Below are positions 26,764-35,131 of a stretch of 48,666 bases of DNA, piece by piece; the first letter of the stretch is position 1, and the number at the start of each line of letters is the position of its first letter. Both the position numbers and the translations under genes were made by a program. The stretch spans positions 1-48,666 of the forward strand of contig RFZJ01000022.1 in the NCBI GenBank assembly GCA_009920765.1. Direction: 5' to 3'. Source of the stretch: Planctomycetota bacterium (GTDB lineage Bacteria > Planctomycetota > Planctomycetia > Gemmatales > Gemmataceae). The notes beneath the pieces were generated by a model. That model made no database searches. It worked only from the letters and a program-made list of their open reading frames with translations, and was not told the DNA's origin.

Positions 26764-27209
26764 CCCTGTAATGGGCCAAGATATCCACCATTTTCTGGAT
26801 AACCGGCTTCAATAAATCCTTGCAGGATTATTTGCGCAGCGATCTGGTCACGCTTTTCCTTGCGTTTCCTTGGGTTTAATCCAGCTTCACGCATATAAGA
26901 GTTTGCTTCAAAGGTGCTGAATCGCTCATCGAAAAAGTACACTGGTAAATTAAGGGTTTGGTGCAACCATTCGCCATAGGCCCTCGCTTCTTTGGCTTTG
27001 TCGCCTTCCCTTCCATCGGAATGAATGGGTAACCCGACCACGATCCCCGTTATTTTTTCGTCAAGAACAATTCGTTTGAAGTAAGCAGTGTCCGCTTTTT
27101 CATTGATGCGATTGCGCGTTTCAAGTGGGAACGATATTCCAACGGTGGAATCTGCAAACGCCAGTCCTACACGCACTTTTCCAAAATCAATCCCTAGCCA
27201 GCGTGACAT
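26760..27209 (-). CDS. ruvX: Putative pre-16S rRNA nuclease / Holliday-junction resolvase-like YqgF (RuvX)
   Basis: The 149-residue protein has the YqgF RNase H-like fold: LGIDFGKVRVGLAFAD with the catalytic Asp8, IVVGLPIHSDGREGDKA (second conserved region), and the acidic VYFFDERFSTFEAN with the middle Asp/Glu. The final helix KRKEKRDQIAAQIILQGFIE carries the last Asp. In E. coli YqgF matures the 5' end of 16S rRNA. The stop overlaps that of convergent purL, and its ATG overlaps the stop of the guanylyltransferase gene as TAATG, so translation is coupled to that gene. Confidence 0.92.
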   Translation of the reverse strand: MSRWLGIDFGKVRVGLAFADSTVGISFPLETRNRINEKADTAYFKRIVLDEKITGIVVGLPIHSDGREGDKAKEARAYGEWLHQTLNLPVYFFDERFSTFEANSYMREAGLNPRKRKEKRDQIAAQIILQGFIEAGYPENGGYLGPLQG

Positions 27210-28291
27210 TATAAGTATAATTCCAATCCTCTTTTTCGCAGGAGATCAACCAGTTGTTTTACTCCAGCTTCATCCCGTTTATCGGCCACTAGAAGGGCAT
27301 CGCCATCCCGGACAATAATAAGGTTCTCCACGCCAATCGTAGTGGTTAAATTATTGCGATTATCCGAGACAATTATGCAATTACTTGTTCGGATGCCACA
27401 ATGTGAGGCGACAACAGTGTTGCCATCCGCATCTTGTGGGTGCAATCTTTCAAGGGCTTGCCAACTGCCCACATCGTCCCATTTATAAGGCGTTTGAAGA
27501 ACCATCACTTCCTTGGCTTTTTCCATCACCGCATAGTCAACGCTGATTTTCTCCATGCCTGCGAATTCGGTTTCCAATACAGTTTTGCGCTCCGGAGTAT
27601 CCCAGGCCGCTGCTATTTTTAACGCTGCATCGTGCATAGCTGGTTTGTGCTCCTTTAGGGCAGCAAGCACGGTGCTTGCACGCCAAACAAATATGCCGCT
27701 ATTCCAAAAGTAGTTTCCTGATGCAAAGAATTGTTGCGCTATTTCAAGCGAGGGCTTTTCCTTGAATGCAGAAACTTTGTAGGCTGTCAGCCCCTGTTTT
27801 TGTGCTGCTTCCGGGCCTTTTTGGATATAACCATAGCCCACGGAAGGGTAGGTGGGTGGGATGCCAAAAGTTAAAAAAGTGTTCGGGCTATCCTTGCAGA
27901 TTTCATGTGCTGCATGAACTGCCCTGCGGAATTCCTGCACTGGCTCGATTACATGGTCTGCGGGGCTTACCAGCATTACTGCTTCCGGATCATTTTTAAT
28001 AATCAACGCTGCACCTAACGCAACGCAAGGCGCTGTATCCCGCCCCATGGGTTCCCCAATGATATGATCGTTTGAAAGTGCGGGAAGATGCGCTTGCGTT
28101 TCCTCACGGTAAGCTTCCGAGGTAATCACCCACATACGCTCAGGTGGAACAGCGGCTTCAAGCCTTTCATAGGCTTGTTGAATAAGAGATCTGTCGCCAC
28201 CCAGTTGCAGGAATTGCTTGGGTTTTTTTTGTCTGCTGCGGGGCCAGAACCTAGTACCCCCACCACCTGCCATGATCATTGCATGTAACAT
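27209..28291 (-). CDS. manC: Mannose-1-phosphate guanylyltransferase
   Basis: The enzyme makes GDP-mannose from GTP and mannose-1-phosphate for polysaccharide and glycoconjugate synthesis. The 360-residue chain has the nucleotide-binding IMAGGGGTRFWPRSRQKKPKQFL (residues 6-28; the Gly-rich loop and Lys are kept), GEPMGRDTAPCVALGAALI, VSPADHVI, FKEKPS and NSGIFVWRAS, and the late YKWDDVGSWQALERL. It is of the short type without the C-terminal isomerase domain of bifunctional ManC. The gene lies 15 bases downstream of the UDP-sugar pyrophosphorylase gene and overlaps ruvX by one base. The cluster as a whole is about nucleotide-sugar supply. Confidence 0.93.
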   Translation of the reverse strand: MLHAMIMAGGGGTRFWPRSRQKKPKQFLQLGGDRSLIQQAYERLEAAVPPERMWVITSEAYREETQAHLPALSNDHIIGEPMGRDTAPCVALGAALIIKNDPEAVMLVSPADHVIEPVQEFRRAVHAAHEICKDSPNTFLTFGIPPTYPSVGYGYIQKGPEAAQKQGLTAYKVSAFKEKPSLEIAQQFFASGNYFWNSGIFVWRASTVLAALKEHKPAMHDAALKIAAAWDTPERKTVLETEFAGMEKISVDYAVMEKAKEVMVLQTPYKWDDVGSWQALERLHPQDADGNTVVASHCGIRTSNCIIVSDNRNNLTTTIGVENLIIVRDGDALLVADKRDEAGVKQLVDLLRKRGLELYL

Positions 28292-28306
28292 TTAAACCTC
28301 CTTGGG

Positions 28307-29686
28307 TTAATCTTGTAATAATAATGGAAATTTTGCTTGGAAATTGCTTGGAAGTTTTCGAGATAATTCTTCAGCATCCATTGCAAACGAAGGGCAGATT
28401 TCAATTTCTGGTGTTGTCGAATACGCTGGTATTTTTACCCCTGCTTTTTCAAGCCATTGGATAAAGAGTTTGGATTGTGCGTATTTTGCAGTTTCAGGGG
28501 AATCGTCTCCCTGTGCATTTTTTAATGGTGCAAACTCCTCGTCTCTTTTTGTCGAAACCAGTAACCAACGCTCTGCATTTGGAAAGATATCAAAGATGAA
28601 GCGTTCAAACTTCCAGGCGTTTTCTTTTTCAGGAACAACCTTGCTTAGGTTTGCATCAAGATGAGGAACTTTTTTTCGTGCAAGGTGAAAAGGTAATGCC
28701 GCAGCATTGCTGCATACCAAGTCTAAAAAATCAACATCGAATAGGTGGATTGCTGGGTTCCCAGTATCGATAAAAAGTGATCCATCATGCTTTTTTCTAG
28801 TTGCCAGTTCCATCGGAAGGTCTGAGTATTCGATGATTTGGCAGCGACCATCCACTTGGATGAAGTTTCCAAGTTTGTCTGTCGGCGAATCTTTGAGAAT
28901 CACTTTGCTGGATAATTGAGATCGATGCGAAATATGGTGCCCAATAAAAACAGGGTCCGCAATTTGAACCAAAGGGTTGTCTACTTGAAAAAAGAAAAGA
29001 TGTCTGATGCCCTGAGATTTAAGTTGTTCTAGCAGGCCTGTCTTTTTAAGTGCGGTTAGAGTGCCACCATGCCCATCCGGGCTGGCGAATACTTTTGCAG
29101 GTTCTTCAAATAGAATTTCGCCTGTATTCAAATCAACTGCGGGCATTGTTCCTTGGGTGAAAAAGATGACTTGTTCTTTTTTAAGCCCGAAGAATGCTTG
29201 AGAATTGAAAAAAGCAACGGTCTGATCATGGGTTGCAGGGCTGGTCATGATCATAAATGGAATATCACGATTGGCTTTTTTTGAAAGGGTCAGCACCTTT
29301 TCAGAGTGAAGCTGAAATAAACTTTTTTGCGTTATTGGCGTGATGGGCCAGGTGCCTTTTGGCTGCGTGGTACCCAGCCTGCTACCTTGCCCTCCTGCCA
29401 CCATTAATATGCCTACTTCGCCCTTTGCAAGTGAGCTTAATCCTTCTCTTTTTGCTTCTGCAAAGTTTGTAGCTGGTTGCAGTACAGGGACCGGGGCGAT
29501 TTTTTCCACATCAGGTAATGTAAATGAGCTGTTTCTTTTATCAAATAGATTTGCAAGGAACTCAAGATCGATTGCTTCTAATTGCTGTTCGACCAAAGAT
29601 TGTTCATGGGGTGAAAGTTTCTCCCAGCGGGAAATTATTCGACCTTGGTTGGTAGATAATAATCGTTGGCGTAAATCCTGTCGCAA
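28307..29686 (-). CDS. UDPGP-type UDP-sugar pyrophosphorylase (UDP-GlcNAc pyrophosphorylase-like)
   Basis: The 459-residue protein resembles eukaryotic-type UAP/AGX uridylyltransferases rather than bacterial GlmU or GalU. It has an N-terminal helical domain, then GILMVAGGQGSRLGTTQPKG (about 92-111, the UTP loop), MIMTSPATHDQTVAFF, FFTQGTMPAVDLNTGEIL, SPDGHGGTLTALKKTGLL and FFFQVDNPLVQIADPVFIG, all characteristic of the family. It would make UDP-GlcNAc or UDP-hexose from UTP and the sugar-1-phosphate. The start is a TTG at 29686 with a GGAGG site 8 bases upstream. It is the second gene of the MBL / UDP-sugar / GDP-mannose / RuvX operon. Substrate preference is uncertain. Confidence 0.9.
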   Translation of the reverse strand: MRQDLRQRLLSTNQGRIISRWEKLSPHEQSLVEQQLEAIDLEFLANLFDKRNSSFTLPDVEKIAPVPVLQPATNFAEAKREGLSSLAKGEVGILMVAGGQGSRLGTTQPKGTWPITPITQKSLFQLHSEKVLTLSKKANRDIPFMIMTSPATHDQTVAFFNSQAFFGLKKEQVIFFTQGTMPAVDLNTGEILFEEPAKVFASPDGHGGTLTALKKTGLLEQLKSQGIRHLFFFQVDNPLVQIADPVFIGHHISHRSQLSSKVILKDSPTDKLGNFIQVDGRCQIIEYSDLPMELATRKKHDGSLFIDTGNPAIHLFDVDFLDLVCSNAAALPFHLARKKVPHLDANLSKVVPEKENAWKFERFIFDIFPNAERWLLVSTKRDEEFAPLKNAQGDDSPETAKYAQSKLFIQWLEKAGVKIPAYSTTPEIEICPSFAMDAEELSRKLPSNFQAKFPLLLQD

Positions 29687-29717
29687 TTCCTGCCCCTCCT
29701 GGGCTTAAATATTTCAA

Positions 29718-30497
29718 CTAAAATTCAAATGAAAAGCCATCATAGGCCAGATTGACACCTTTAGGCAACCTCGACTCAACCTCATCATGATCCATATCGT
29801 GACATAGGTGGGTTAGATATGTCTGCTTGGGCTTTAAGAGTTTGATTACTTCGAGCGCTTGTTCCAAATTAAAATGCGCTGGATGGGGCTTATCGCGCAA
29901 TGCATCTAAAATTAGAATGTCCAATCCTTGTAATAGCTTCATGCTTGTTTCTGGGATATGGTTCACATCGGTGCAATACGCCATTGCCTTTATCCTGAAG
30001 CCTAAAACATCAAAATTGCCATGCACTAAAGGCACGGGGGTGACCATTTCGCCAAGTACATTTACAGGTGAGGTTTTGATGCGTTCGAAGGAAAGCTTGG
30101 GCACATAGGTTTTGCTTTTCCCAGGCTTTAATGTTTCAAAAGCGTAGGAAAAAGCAGACCGGATTCTCTCTTCGACATCCTCGGCGCAGTAAAGGGGCAC
30201 AGGTTGCCCTAAAAGATGTTGGATGGGCCTTAGATCGTCTAATCCATGCAGGTGATCGGCATGATAGTGTGTAAAAAGAACGCTATGAATTGCCCCAACC
30301 TTGGCACGAAGTAGCTGGAGCCTTAATTCAGGCGGGGTATCGATTAGAATGTTGCCATTGGGAAGTTTTATAAGGCCGGCACAGCGGAACCGGTGATTGC
30401 GTGGGTTATCCGAAGTGCAAACTTTGCAATCACAACCAATCATTGGCACGCCAACAGAAGTGCCCGTACCCAGAAAAGTAAAAGAACGCATACTCAT
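29718..30497 (-). CDS. PhnP-like MBL-fold metallohydrolase
   Basis: The 259-residue protein has the metallo-beta-lactamase fold with the zinc motif HYHADHLHGLDDLR (His77, His79, Asp81, His82). It also has the N-terminal structural cysteine motif GCDCKVCTSD (Cys22, Cys24, Cys27) seen in PhnP and related cyclic phosphodiesterases. Other motifs are TGTSVGVPMIG, LIDTPPELRLQLL and LTHLCHDMDHDEVES near the C-terminus. PhnP cleaves cyclic ribose phosphates in phosphonate use, but no other phn gene is here. More likely it is the general 'MBL fold hydrolase' often found beside nucleotide-sugar genes. A second ATG follows two codons later. The start codon lies in an inverted repeat (30485-30524). Confidence 0.9.
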   Translation of the reverse strand: MSMRSFTFLGTGTSVGVPMIGCDCKVCTSDNPRNHRFRCAGLIKLPNGNILIDTPPELRLQLLRAKVGAIHSVLFTHYHADHLHGLDDLRPIQHLLGQPVPLYCAEDVEERIRSAFSYAFETLKPGKSKTYVPKLSFERIKTSPVNVLGEMVTPVPLVHGNFDVLGFRIKAMAYCTDVNHIPETSMKLLQGLDILILDALRDKPHPAHFNLEQALEVIKLLKPKQTYLTHLCHDMDHDEVESRLPKGVNLAYDGFSFEF

Positions 30498-30524
30498 ATA
30501 GTATTATTATATCGAGTATGCGTT
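30485..30524. repeat. 11-bp inverted repeat across the start of the MBL-hydrolase gene
   Basis: AACGCATACTC (30485-30495) and GAGTATGCGTT (30514-30524) are perfect inverted copies separated by 18 AT-rich bases. On the minus strand the loop contains TATAAT and the left arm covers the first codons of the MBL gene, so the element could be an operator or a hairpin that hides the start codon. There is no T-run, so it is not an ordinary terminator for the upstream MFS gene. Confidence 0.7.
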
Positions 30525-30553
30525 CGGTTTATAAGTAATTAGATTACTACCTG

Positions 30554-31366
30554 CTATTTTCCTGAGTCTGTACCAATGCTGACAGGCTTGTATCCACCAA
30601 TCAATTGGAAATATACCAGCAAAATCAAGTATATCGCAGCCATGGTTAGCGGAATATAAGCATCCGCTTTCAAGGTGGCCCGATCCCCATGAGTGCTCGC
30701 TTCGATGATCGCTTTATCATTTTGCTCGAGCTTACTAAGCGCGGTGCTTAAATCGCCTTTTTCAGCTTCAATTTTCTTGCGAATTGCTCCAAGTTTATCA
30801 TTAGCTTCGCCAAGTTTCTTGCCATCTAGGCCATAGGCCTCGGTACTTGCTAGATTCAAGAATGTGCTGGGTTCCTTAGCTTTGTACTCTTCATAGAGAG
30901 CAGGGCTTGCCTTTTTAAGTTCTTCCCCTGCAAAGCGATCTTTACAATAGCCAAGGCCTGGCCCGCCGATAAGGCCCGCTGAAAGCATACCAATGCCACC
31001 CATGATGGACATTGCAACTGCTCCGGTTTGTGGGTAGCGATCACCAACCACTGCAAGCATGGTGGGCCAGAAGAAGGTTTTACCTACTGCATAAATGCCA
31101 AGGGCCACTAGGGCCATTGAGAAAGTTTGCATACCACTTGCAAGGTTTAGACCCAGGCAAGCAAGGCCAGCGCAAACAAGCAGAAGACCAATGGGTGATA
31201 ATTTTAGCTTGGTCTCAATAAAATGAGCACAGAAGCGTAGGCCGAACATGATTGAAGAAGTCCAGATGAAGAGGTATTTTCCTTCTTCTGAATTGAACAA
31301 GTTGCCTGTGATGTTTTGAATCCAACCATCAGTACCTAGTTCAACCGCACCAACCATGATATCCAA
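30554..31366 (-). CDS. MFS transporter, C-terminal part (frame-split gene)
   Basis: This 270-residue ORF opens with TTG at 31366 inside the end of the preceding ORF and in a different frame (+1). It contains the second six-helix bundle of a major-facilitator protein: [56 protein letters not shown] and [20 protein letters not shown]. It also has a long charged loop (about 145-235) before the last helix. There is no Shine-Dalgarno site at 31366 and no signal for independent membrane insertion, so it is the continuation of the N-terminal part. In a single frame the whole protein would be about 510 residues. Either the gene is a pseudogene, the sequence has an indel, or a frameshift joins the halves. 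Confidence 0.72.
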   Translation of the reverse strand: MDIMVGAVELGTDGWIQNITGNLFNSEEGKYLFIWTSSIMFGLRFCAHFIETKLKLSPIGLLLVCAGLACLGLNLASGMQTFSMALVALGIYAVGKTFFWPTMLAVVGDRYPQTGAVAMSIMGGIGMLSAGLIGGPGLGYCKDRFAGEELKKASPALYEEYKAKEPSTFLNLASTEAYGLDGKKLGEANDKLGAIRKKIEAEKGDLSTALSKLEQNDKAIIEASTHGDRATLKADAYIPLTMAAIYLILLVYFQLIGGYKPVSIGTDSGK

Positions 31367-32102
31367 TCACTTTGGCATTTTCTGGGGCAAAACTTTTGAA
31401 AATATCACCAAAGAATAAGGCAAGCAAGTAACAAGCAACAAGTGCGCCAAGCATACCTACACTGCGGAACATTTCAATAAAGCTTGCGCCTTTTTCAGCA
31501 GCTTCGGATTTGGGAAACTTCTGGCCCAAAAACATAAGGGCATAAAGCACGGTTGGTACGAGGTATAAAGCAAGTTGATATTTCCATGGCACTTCCATTT
31601 TGTCGTCAAGAATCCAGCCTGCAGCCGATCCTAAAATCATACCTGCTGGCCATGATGCATGAAGAATGTTCAGGTAATGAGTGCGGTTTTCAGGGAAAAG
31701 AGTCGCAACCAATGGGTTCGCTACTGCCTCGAGTGTTCCATTTGCAAATGAGAAAATGAACATGCCCCAGAATAGGAAGTTGTAAGCGTTTTCAGGAGTG
31801 CTTGCACCAAAAGTTACAAAGGCGGAGATAATATGACCAACTAATGCAAGTGCAACTAGCTTTCCGTAGCCAATCTTATCGACGATAACACCGCCAATAA
31901 TGATGCCGAAGCAGAAGCCGCTAAAGCCTCCGCCACCGATCGCCCCGAGTTGCGCCCCGGTGAATCCATATTCTTTGCCCCAGTTATCGAAGATACCGCC
32001 TCGGATTGCGAAACCGACGCCAGCGGCCAAAATGGCCATGAAGCCTGCCCATAGCAATCGCATTGCATTTGGGTGTTGATTTGAAACAGTTGCGCTAGAC
32101 AT
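31341..32102 (-). CDS. MFS transporter, N-terminal part (frame-split gene)
   Basis: The 253-residue ORF covers the first half of a major-facilitator protein. It has about six transmembrane helices, starting with [18 protein letters not shown], and the loop-2/3 motif region [20 protein letters not shown], which is the usual Asp-x-x-Gly-Arg/Lys motif. It then contains [20 protein letters not shown] and ends in [14 protein letters not shown] at a stop. The next half opens one base shifted at 31366. No other stop disturbs either half and codon use looks alike, so any shift is recent or a sequencing error. The substrate cannot be named. The gene is divergent from the parvulin gene, with 340 bases between the starts. 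Confidence 0.75.
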   Translation of the reverse strand: MSSATVSNQHPNAMRLLWAGFMAILAAGVGFAIRGGIFDNWGKEYGFTGAQLGAIGGGGFSGFCFGIIIGGVIVDKIGYGKLVALALVGHIISAFVTFGASTPENAYNFLFWGMFIFSFANGTLEAVANPLVATLFPENRTHYLNILHASWPAGMILGSAAGWILDDKMEVPWKYQLALYLVPTVLYALMFLGQKFPKSEAAEKGASFIEMFRSVGMLGALVACYLLALFFGDIFKSFAPENAKVIGYHGWCG

Positions 32103-32442
32103 AAAGGTTTGCCCTTTGAAATAGGAACACGGGGAGAGTTTCTGAAGCTACACCCAACATCACCATAATTATGATTTATGCACGGCAGGCAAGCTTAGTA
32201 ACTTGTTTTCAATATTTCAGGATAGTACCCAGATAAAGTACCTTGTGTCTAGATAAATTGGGGTTCGCAGGAAGGATTCTGTGGTCTAGCACTTTTTATA
32301 ACCTAATTTTTCGCTCAAGAAGCAAAAAATTACCCATCTTTACATCAAGCCTTTTACTTTCTTCCTCTTGTTTTCGTTGGGGAAATCGTTATAAGCCGGG
32401 TGCATTCGGTTAAAATTGGCTTCTAAATATAGTGGTGAAGTT
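32103..32442. other. Non-coding gap between divergent MFS and parvulin genes
   Basis: This 340-base AT-rich stretch has no convincing ORF. It should hold the promoters of both flanking genes. A short palindrome CATAATTATG is present near 32164; I see no strong -35/-10 pair, riboswitch or RNA gene. Confidence 0.6.
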
Positions 32443-33570
32443 ATGTTGCTAGGAAGATTATTTGCAGTTTTATCATTAATAAGCTTTGGGTTGATTGGTT
32501 GTGTTTCTACACCTGTAAAAGAGACCGCCAAAAATTATCCTCCTGCAACAGTTTCTAATGCCGCCAGGGCGCAATCGCCTGAAAATGATTTATCTGCTTC
32601 TGCTGATGATATAAAAGTAGCAGAGGCAGAACCCGTAGCCAAACCCGGACAAAAGACCACAGGAAGTAATATTGTTGCGCTGGTTAATGGTGAAGCAGTT
32701 TTGGAAGAAGAAGTTTTGTTGACACTTAGCCAGGGTGTTGGCGAGGGGGCTAATGATTCTGCCAAAAGAAAAGCTGCGATTAATCAATTGGTGGAAAGAG
32801 AAATTGTTATTCAGGATGCGTACACAAGGTTGTCAAAGAATCCCCAAGCGAAGAAGTTCTTGGATAAGCTTCAGGAAATGGCAGGGAAGGAATTTGATCG
32901 CTATGTTCGATTACTCAAAGAAAGAAACAAATCGTTAAGTGATCCGGAATTCAAGGCACTTTTAGAATCGCAGGGTATTTCACTTGATTTGCTTCGTAGG
33001 CAATCGGAAAGAAACTTCATCGCAATGCAATATATGCAAACCAGGATCATTCCCAATCTGGATCGAATAGGTCATAAGCAGATTCGCGATTATTATGATA
33101 CCCATCCTGAGGAATTTCAAATTCAAGATAGTGTTGAATGGAAGGATATCTTTATCAGTTATAGGAATTCCAAATCGAAGGAAGAAGCGATGGAAACAGC
33201 TAGAAAAGTTGTTGAAAGGGCCAAGAAGGGTGAAGATTTTGCAAAGCTGAGCAAAGAGTACTGTCATGGTGATGGTGCCTTTAGAAACGCAGAGGGAATA
33301 GGTAGAAAAAAAGGCGAGATCAAACCAGTGCAAGTTGAAAAGTATCTGTTTGAGTTGAAGGATGGAGAAATTGGCCCGCTGGTTGAATTGCCCACCGGTG
33401 TGCATGTTATTATGTTGGTTAAACGAGAGTATGCAGGGATTAGGGTTTTTGATGAAAAGGTACAAAAACAAGTGCGAGATCGCTTGCGCAATGAAGCAGG
33501 CCAGTATGAAATGAAGCGAATGCTTACTGACATGAAGCGACAAGCTGTTATTGAATATATTCATGACTAA
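32443..33570 (+). CDS. Lipoprotein parvulin-type (PpiC/SurA-like) peptidyl-prolyl isomerase
   Basis: I choose the ATG at 32443: it gives a lipoprotein signal with lipobox LIGC (Cys20), whereas the TTG nine codons earlier would precede it with polar residues. The 375-residue protein has a Ser/Ala/Pro linker, an N-terminal SurA-like helical chaperone part (about 80-200, with VEREIVIQDAYTRL) and one parvulin domain (about 215-340: VEWKDIFISYRNSKSKEEA, GEDFAKLSKEYCHGDGA, KDGEIGPLVELPTGVHVIML). It would help fold outer-membrane or periplasmic proteins from a membrane anchor. A strong hairpin terminator follows its stop. Confidence 0.9.
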   Translation: MLLGRLFAVLSLISFGLIGCVSTPVKETAKNYPPATVSNAARAQSPENDLSASADDIKVAEAEPVAKPGQKTTGSNIVALVNGEAVLEEEVLLTLSQGVGEGANDSAKRKAAINQLVEREIVIQDAYTRLSKNPQAKKFLDKLQEMAGKEFDRYVRLLKERNKSLSDPEFKALLESQGISLDLLRRQSERNFIAMQYMQTRIIPNLDRIGHKQIRDYYDTHPEEFQIQDSVEWKDIFISYRNSKSKEEAMETARKVVERAKKGEDFAKLSKEYCHGDGAFRNAEGIGRKKGEIKPVQVEKYLFELKDGEIGPLVELPTGVHVIMLVKREYAGIRVFDEKVQKQVRDRLRNEAGQYEMKRMLTDMKRQAVIEYIHD

Positions 33571-33576
33571 AAGAGC

Positions 33577-33623
33577 AACGCCAGCTTAAACTGCATCATG
33601 CAGATCAAGCTGGCGTTTTTTTT
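33577..33623. terminator. Intrinsic terminator of the parvulin gene (bidirectional stem)
   Basis: The arms AACGCCAGCTT (33577-33587) and AAGCTGGCGTT (33607-33617) form an 11-bp stem, with an inner CTGCAT/ATGCAG stem in the loop and eight T directly after (33616-33623). It ends transcription on the plus strand. Because the stem is symmetric it may also serve the convergent lipoprotein gene, although the T-run in that direction is poor. Confidence 0.9.
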
Positions 33624-33631
33624 GAAGCACT

Positions 33632-34081
33632 TTATTTTGATGTGAATGGTATGCCCGCAGTTGCCCGGCTGGTGGATGGCTTGGTTGTTGAAATCATGGA
33701 CTCATCCTGGCCAAGCAATTCTTGTAATCCTTTTTTGAATAACTCGCAGCGTAACTGGCTGGCATCCCGTTCACTGGTTCTGACTTCTGCCAAAGCTTTA
33801 AGATCATCTCTTTCCTGAACGACTTCCTTATGATGTGCCAGTTTTTTTTCCAAGGCAGTGCGATCTTCTTCGAGAGCACTTATGCGCGATTTCATCTGGT
33901 CTCTAGTTGTTAAAAGAATTTGGTGCTCTTCTTCCATTTTTGATAATCGTTCTTCAAGGGTTTTGATTTTTTCAGCTTGGGCCTTGGGAGACGGGCCAGG
34001 GTTTTGAGCACATCCCCAAATACCTAGTGTTACAGCGATTGCGATCAACAAATTTCGGTTCGATGGGTTGAAATCATTCAT
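33632..34081 (-). CDS. Small coiled-coil lipoprotein
   Basis: The ATG at 34081 is chosen because GGAG lies 8 bases upstream and a lipoprotein signal starts there (MNDFNPSNRNLLIAIAVTLG, then IWGC as the lipobox). A longer in-frame version would add 15 charged residues. The mature 130 residues contain a Glu/Lys/Arg-rich heptad coiled coil (about 35-115: KIKTLEERLSKMEEEHQ, RISALEEDRTALEKKL) and a Ser/Thr-rich tail. It resembles Lpp/YscI-like envelope spacers only in general form. The partner is unknown. It is convergent with the parvulin gene. Confidence 0.75.
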   Translation of the reverse strand: MNDFNPSNRNLLIAIAVTLGIWGCAQNPGPSPKAQAEKIKTLEERLSKMEEEHQILLTTRDQMKSRISALEEDRTALEKKLAHHKEVVQERDDLKALAEVRTSERDASQLRCELFKKGLQELLGQDESMISTTKPSTSRATAGIPFTSK

Positions 34082-34283
34082 AACTATAACTCCGGTTGCT
34101 TTTGATTTAAATGATCTTTCAGCCATTTCGATGACGATCGAGAGTTGGATGCAAGATTGATAACCTATTTATCGTCTTCCCATTTGTCCTGGATGACTTG
34201 ATTTGCCAGTCTTTGCTATACTTCTTGTTTTTTGTAGGTGGAGTAATTGGCATAATGCTTAAAAAAGGCAAATCTTATATTTT

Positions 34284-35123
34284 TTAGAAAGTTTTTATCA
34301 ATTCGCTGATGGTGAGTATTAAGGTGCTTCGATCTTTGACTTTCGAATACTTGATCTCTTCAAGTACCTGCAATGCCTTTTCGAAAGTTAGTCTACGATT
34401 TGATGTTGTTGATTTGGATTTTCCTGTTTCCACTTTCTGCGTGGCGATTGCTTCTGCTTGCAGTATGGGTTCAAGGGTCGTTATACATTCTTCCAAAGTT
34501 ATGACATCAGCTTTTTTAAGCCAACTTTCTAATTCCTTTGCGACATTTAACCTTGATTGAATCGAAACGGGTTCTTTTTTAATTAGTCCTAAAACACCCA
34601 ATGCAATCAAGAAAAGCAATCCAATTGCAATCCACTTGGAATTTTTGGTTATCATGCTGTCATCATTTTTTTGTGGTGTATCAAGTTCTTTGAATGGAAA
34701 TGGTTTTTCTGGTATGAGCCAATCTTTCCAAACTAGGTTGAATTCTTTTGCATCAACCAAAACTAATGCTTCCAAGTTGGGAATATTGATTACCCCAGTT
34801 TTTTTTGCACGAAGAATAAAAGGTATGGTGTGTTCTATTACATTGCCGAATTTGGTTATGGTTTCATTACCTGGTGGTAGCAGTTCCCAATCGTTCTTGT
34901 ATTTCTCGTCCAAGTTGAATTGAGAAAAAACAATTTCTCTTGTTGTTTCGATTTTTAGAAGGATTGAGAAAACTGCACCGGGTAACTTTTCCTCCAATAA
35001 TTTAACTTGAATCGAAGCTGTAACTCCCTCGGGGGTTGATAATGCAGAAACAATGGTGTTTTCGTCAGTTGTCTGGAATAAAAAGCAATTCATCAGGAAT
35101 ATTAAAAGTGGATAAGGCATCAT
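34284..35123 (-). CDS. Membrane protein of unknown function paired with DUF58
   Basis: The 279-residue protein has a short signal-like N-terminus (MMPYPLLIFLMNCFLFQ), a beta-rich exported domain (about 25-150) and one transmembrane helix at about 165-185 (WIAIGLLFLIALGVLGLI). A cytoplasmic helical tail rich in Lys and Glu follows. The layout of a signal peptide, beta-sandwich, one helix and a cytosolic tail recalls BatD-like proteins, which occur beside DUF58/MoxR genes, but the sequence is too divergent for me to assign it. It lies 8 bases after the DUF58 gene and must be co-transcribed with it. Its function is open. Confidence 0.7.
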   Translation of the reverse strand: MMPYPLLIFLMNCFLFQTTDENTIVSALSTPEGVTASIQVKLLEEKLPGAVFSILLKIETTREIVFSQFNLDEKYKNDWELLPPGNETITKFGNVIEHTIPFILRAKKTGVINIPNLEALVLVDAKEFNLVWKDWLIPEKPFPFKELDTPQKNDDSMITKNSKWIAIGLLFLIALGVLGLIKKEPVSIQSRLNVAKELESWLKKADVITLEECITTLEPILQAEAIATQKVETGKSKSTTSNRRLTFEKALQVLEEIKYSKVKDRSTLILTISELIKTF

Positions 35124-35131
35124 TGTTATTA

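Noticed and set aside
32340..32531. 63-residue minus-strand ORF at the start of the parvulin gene
   Set aside because: It overlaps the lipoprotein signal region antisense, has no ribosome site or known domain, and looks like a shadow.
34257..34289. Ten-codon ORF (MLKKGKSYIF) after a GGTGGAG-like site upstream of the BatD-like gene end
   Set aside because: Too short and overlapping the 3' end of the opposite gene; no independent support.
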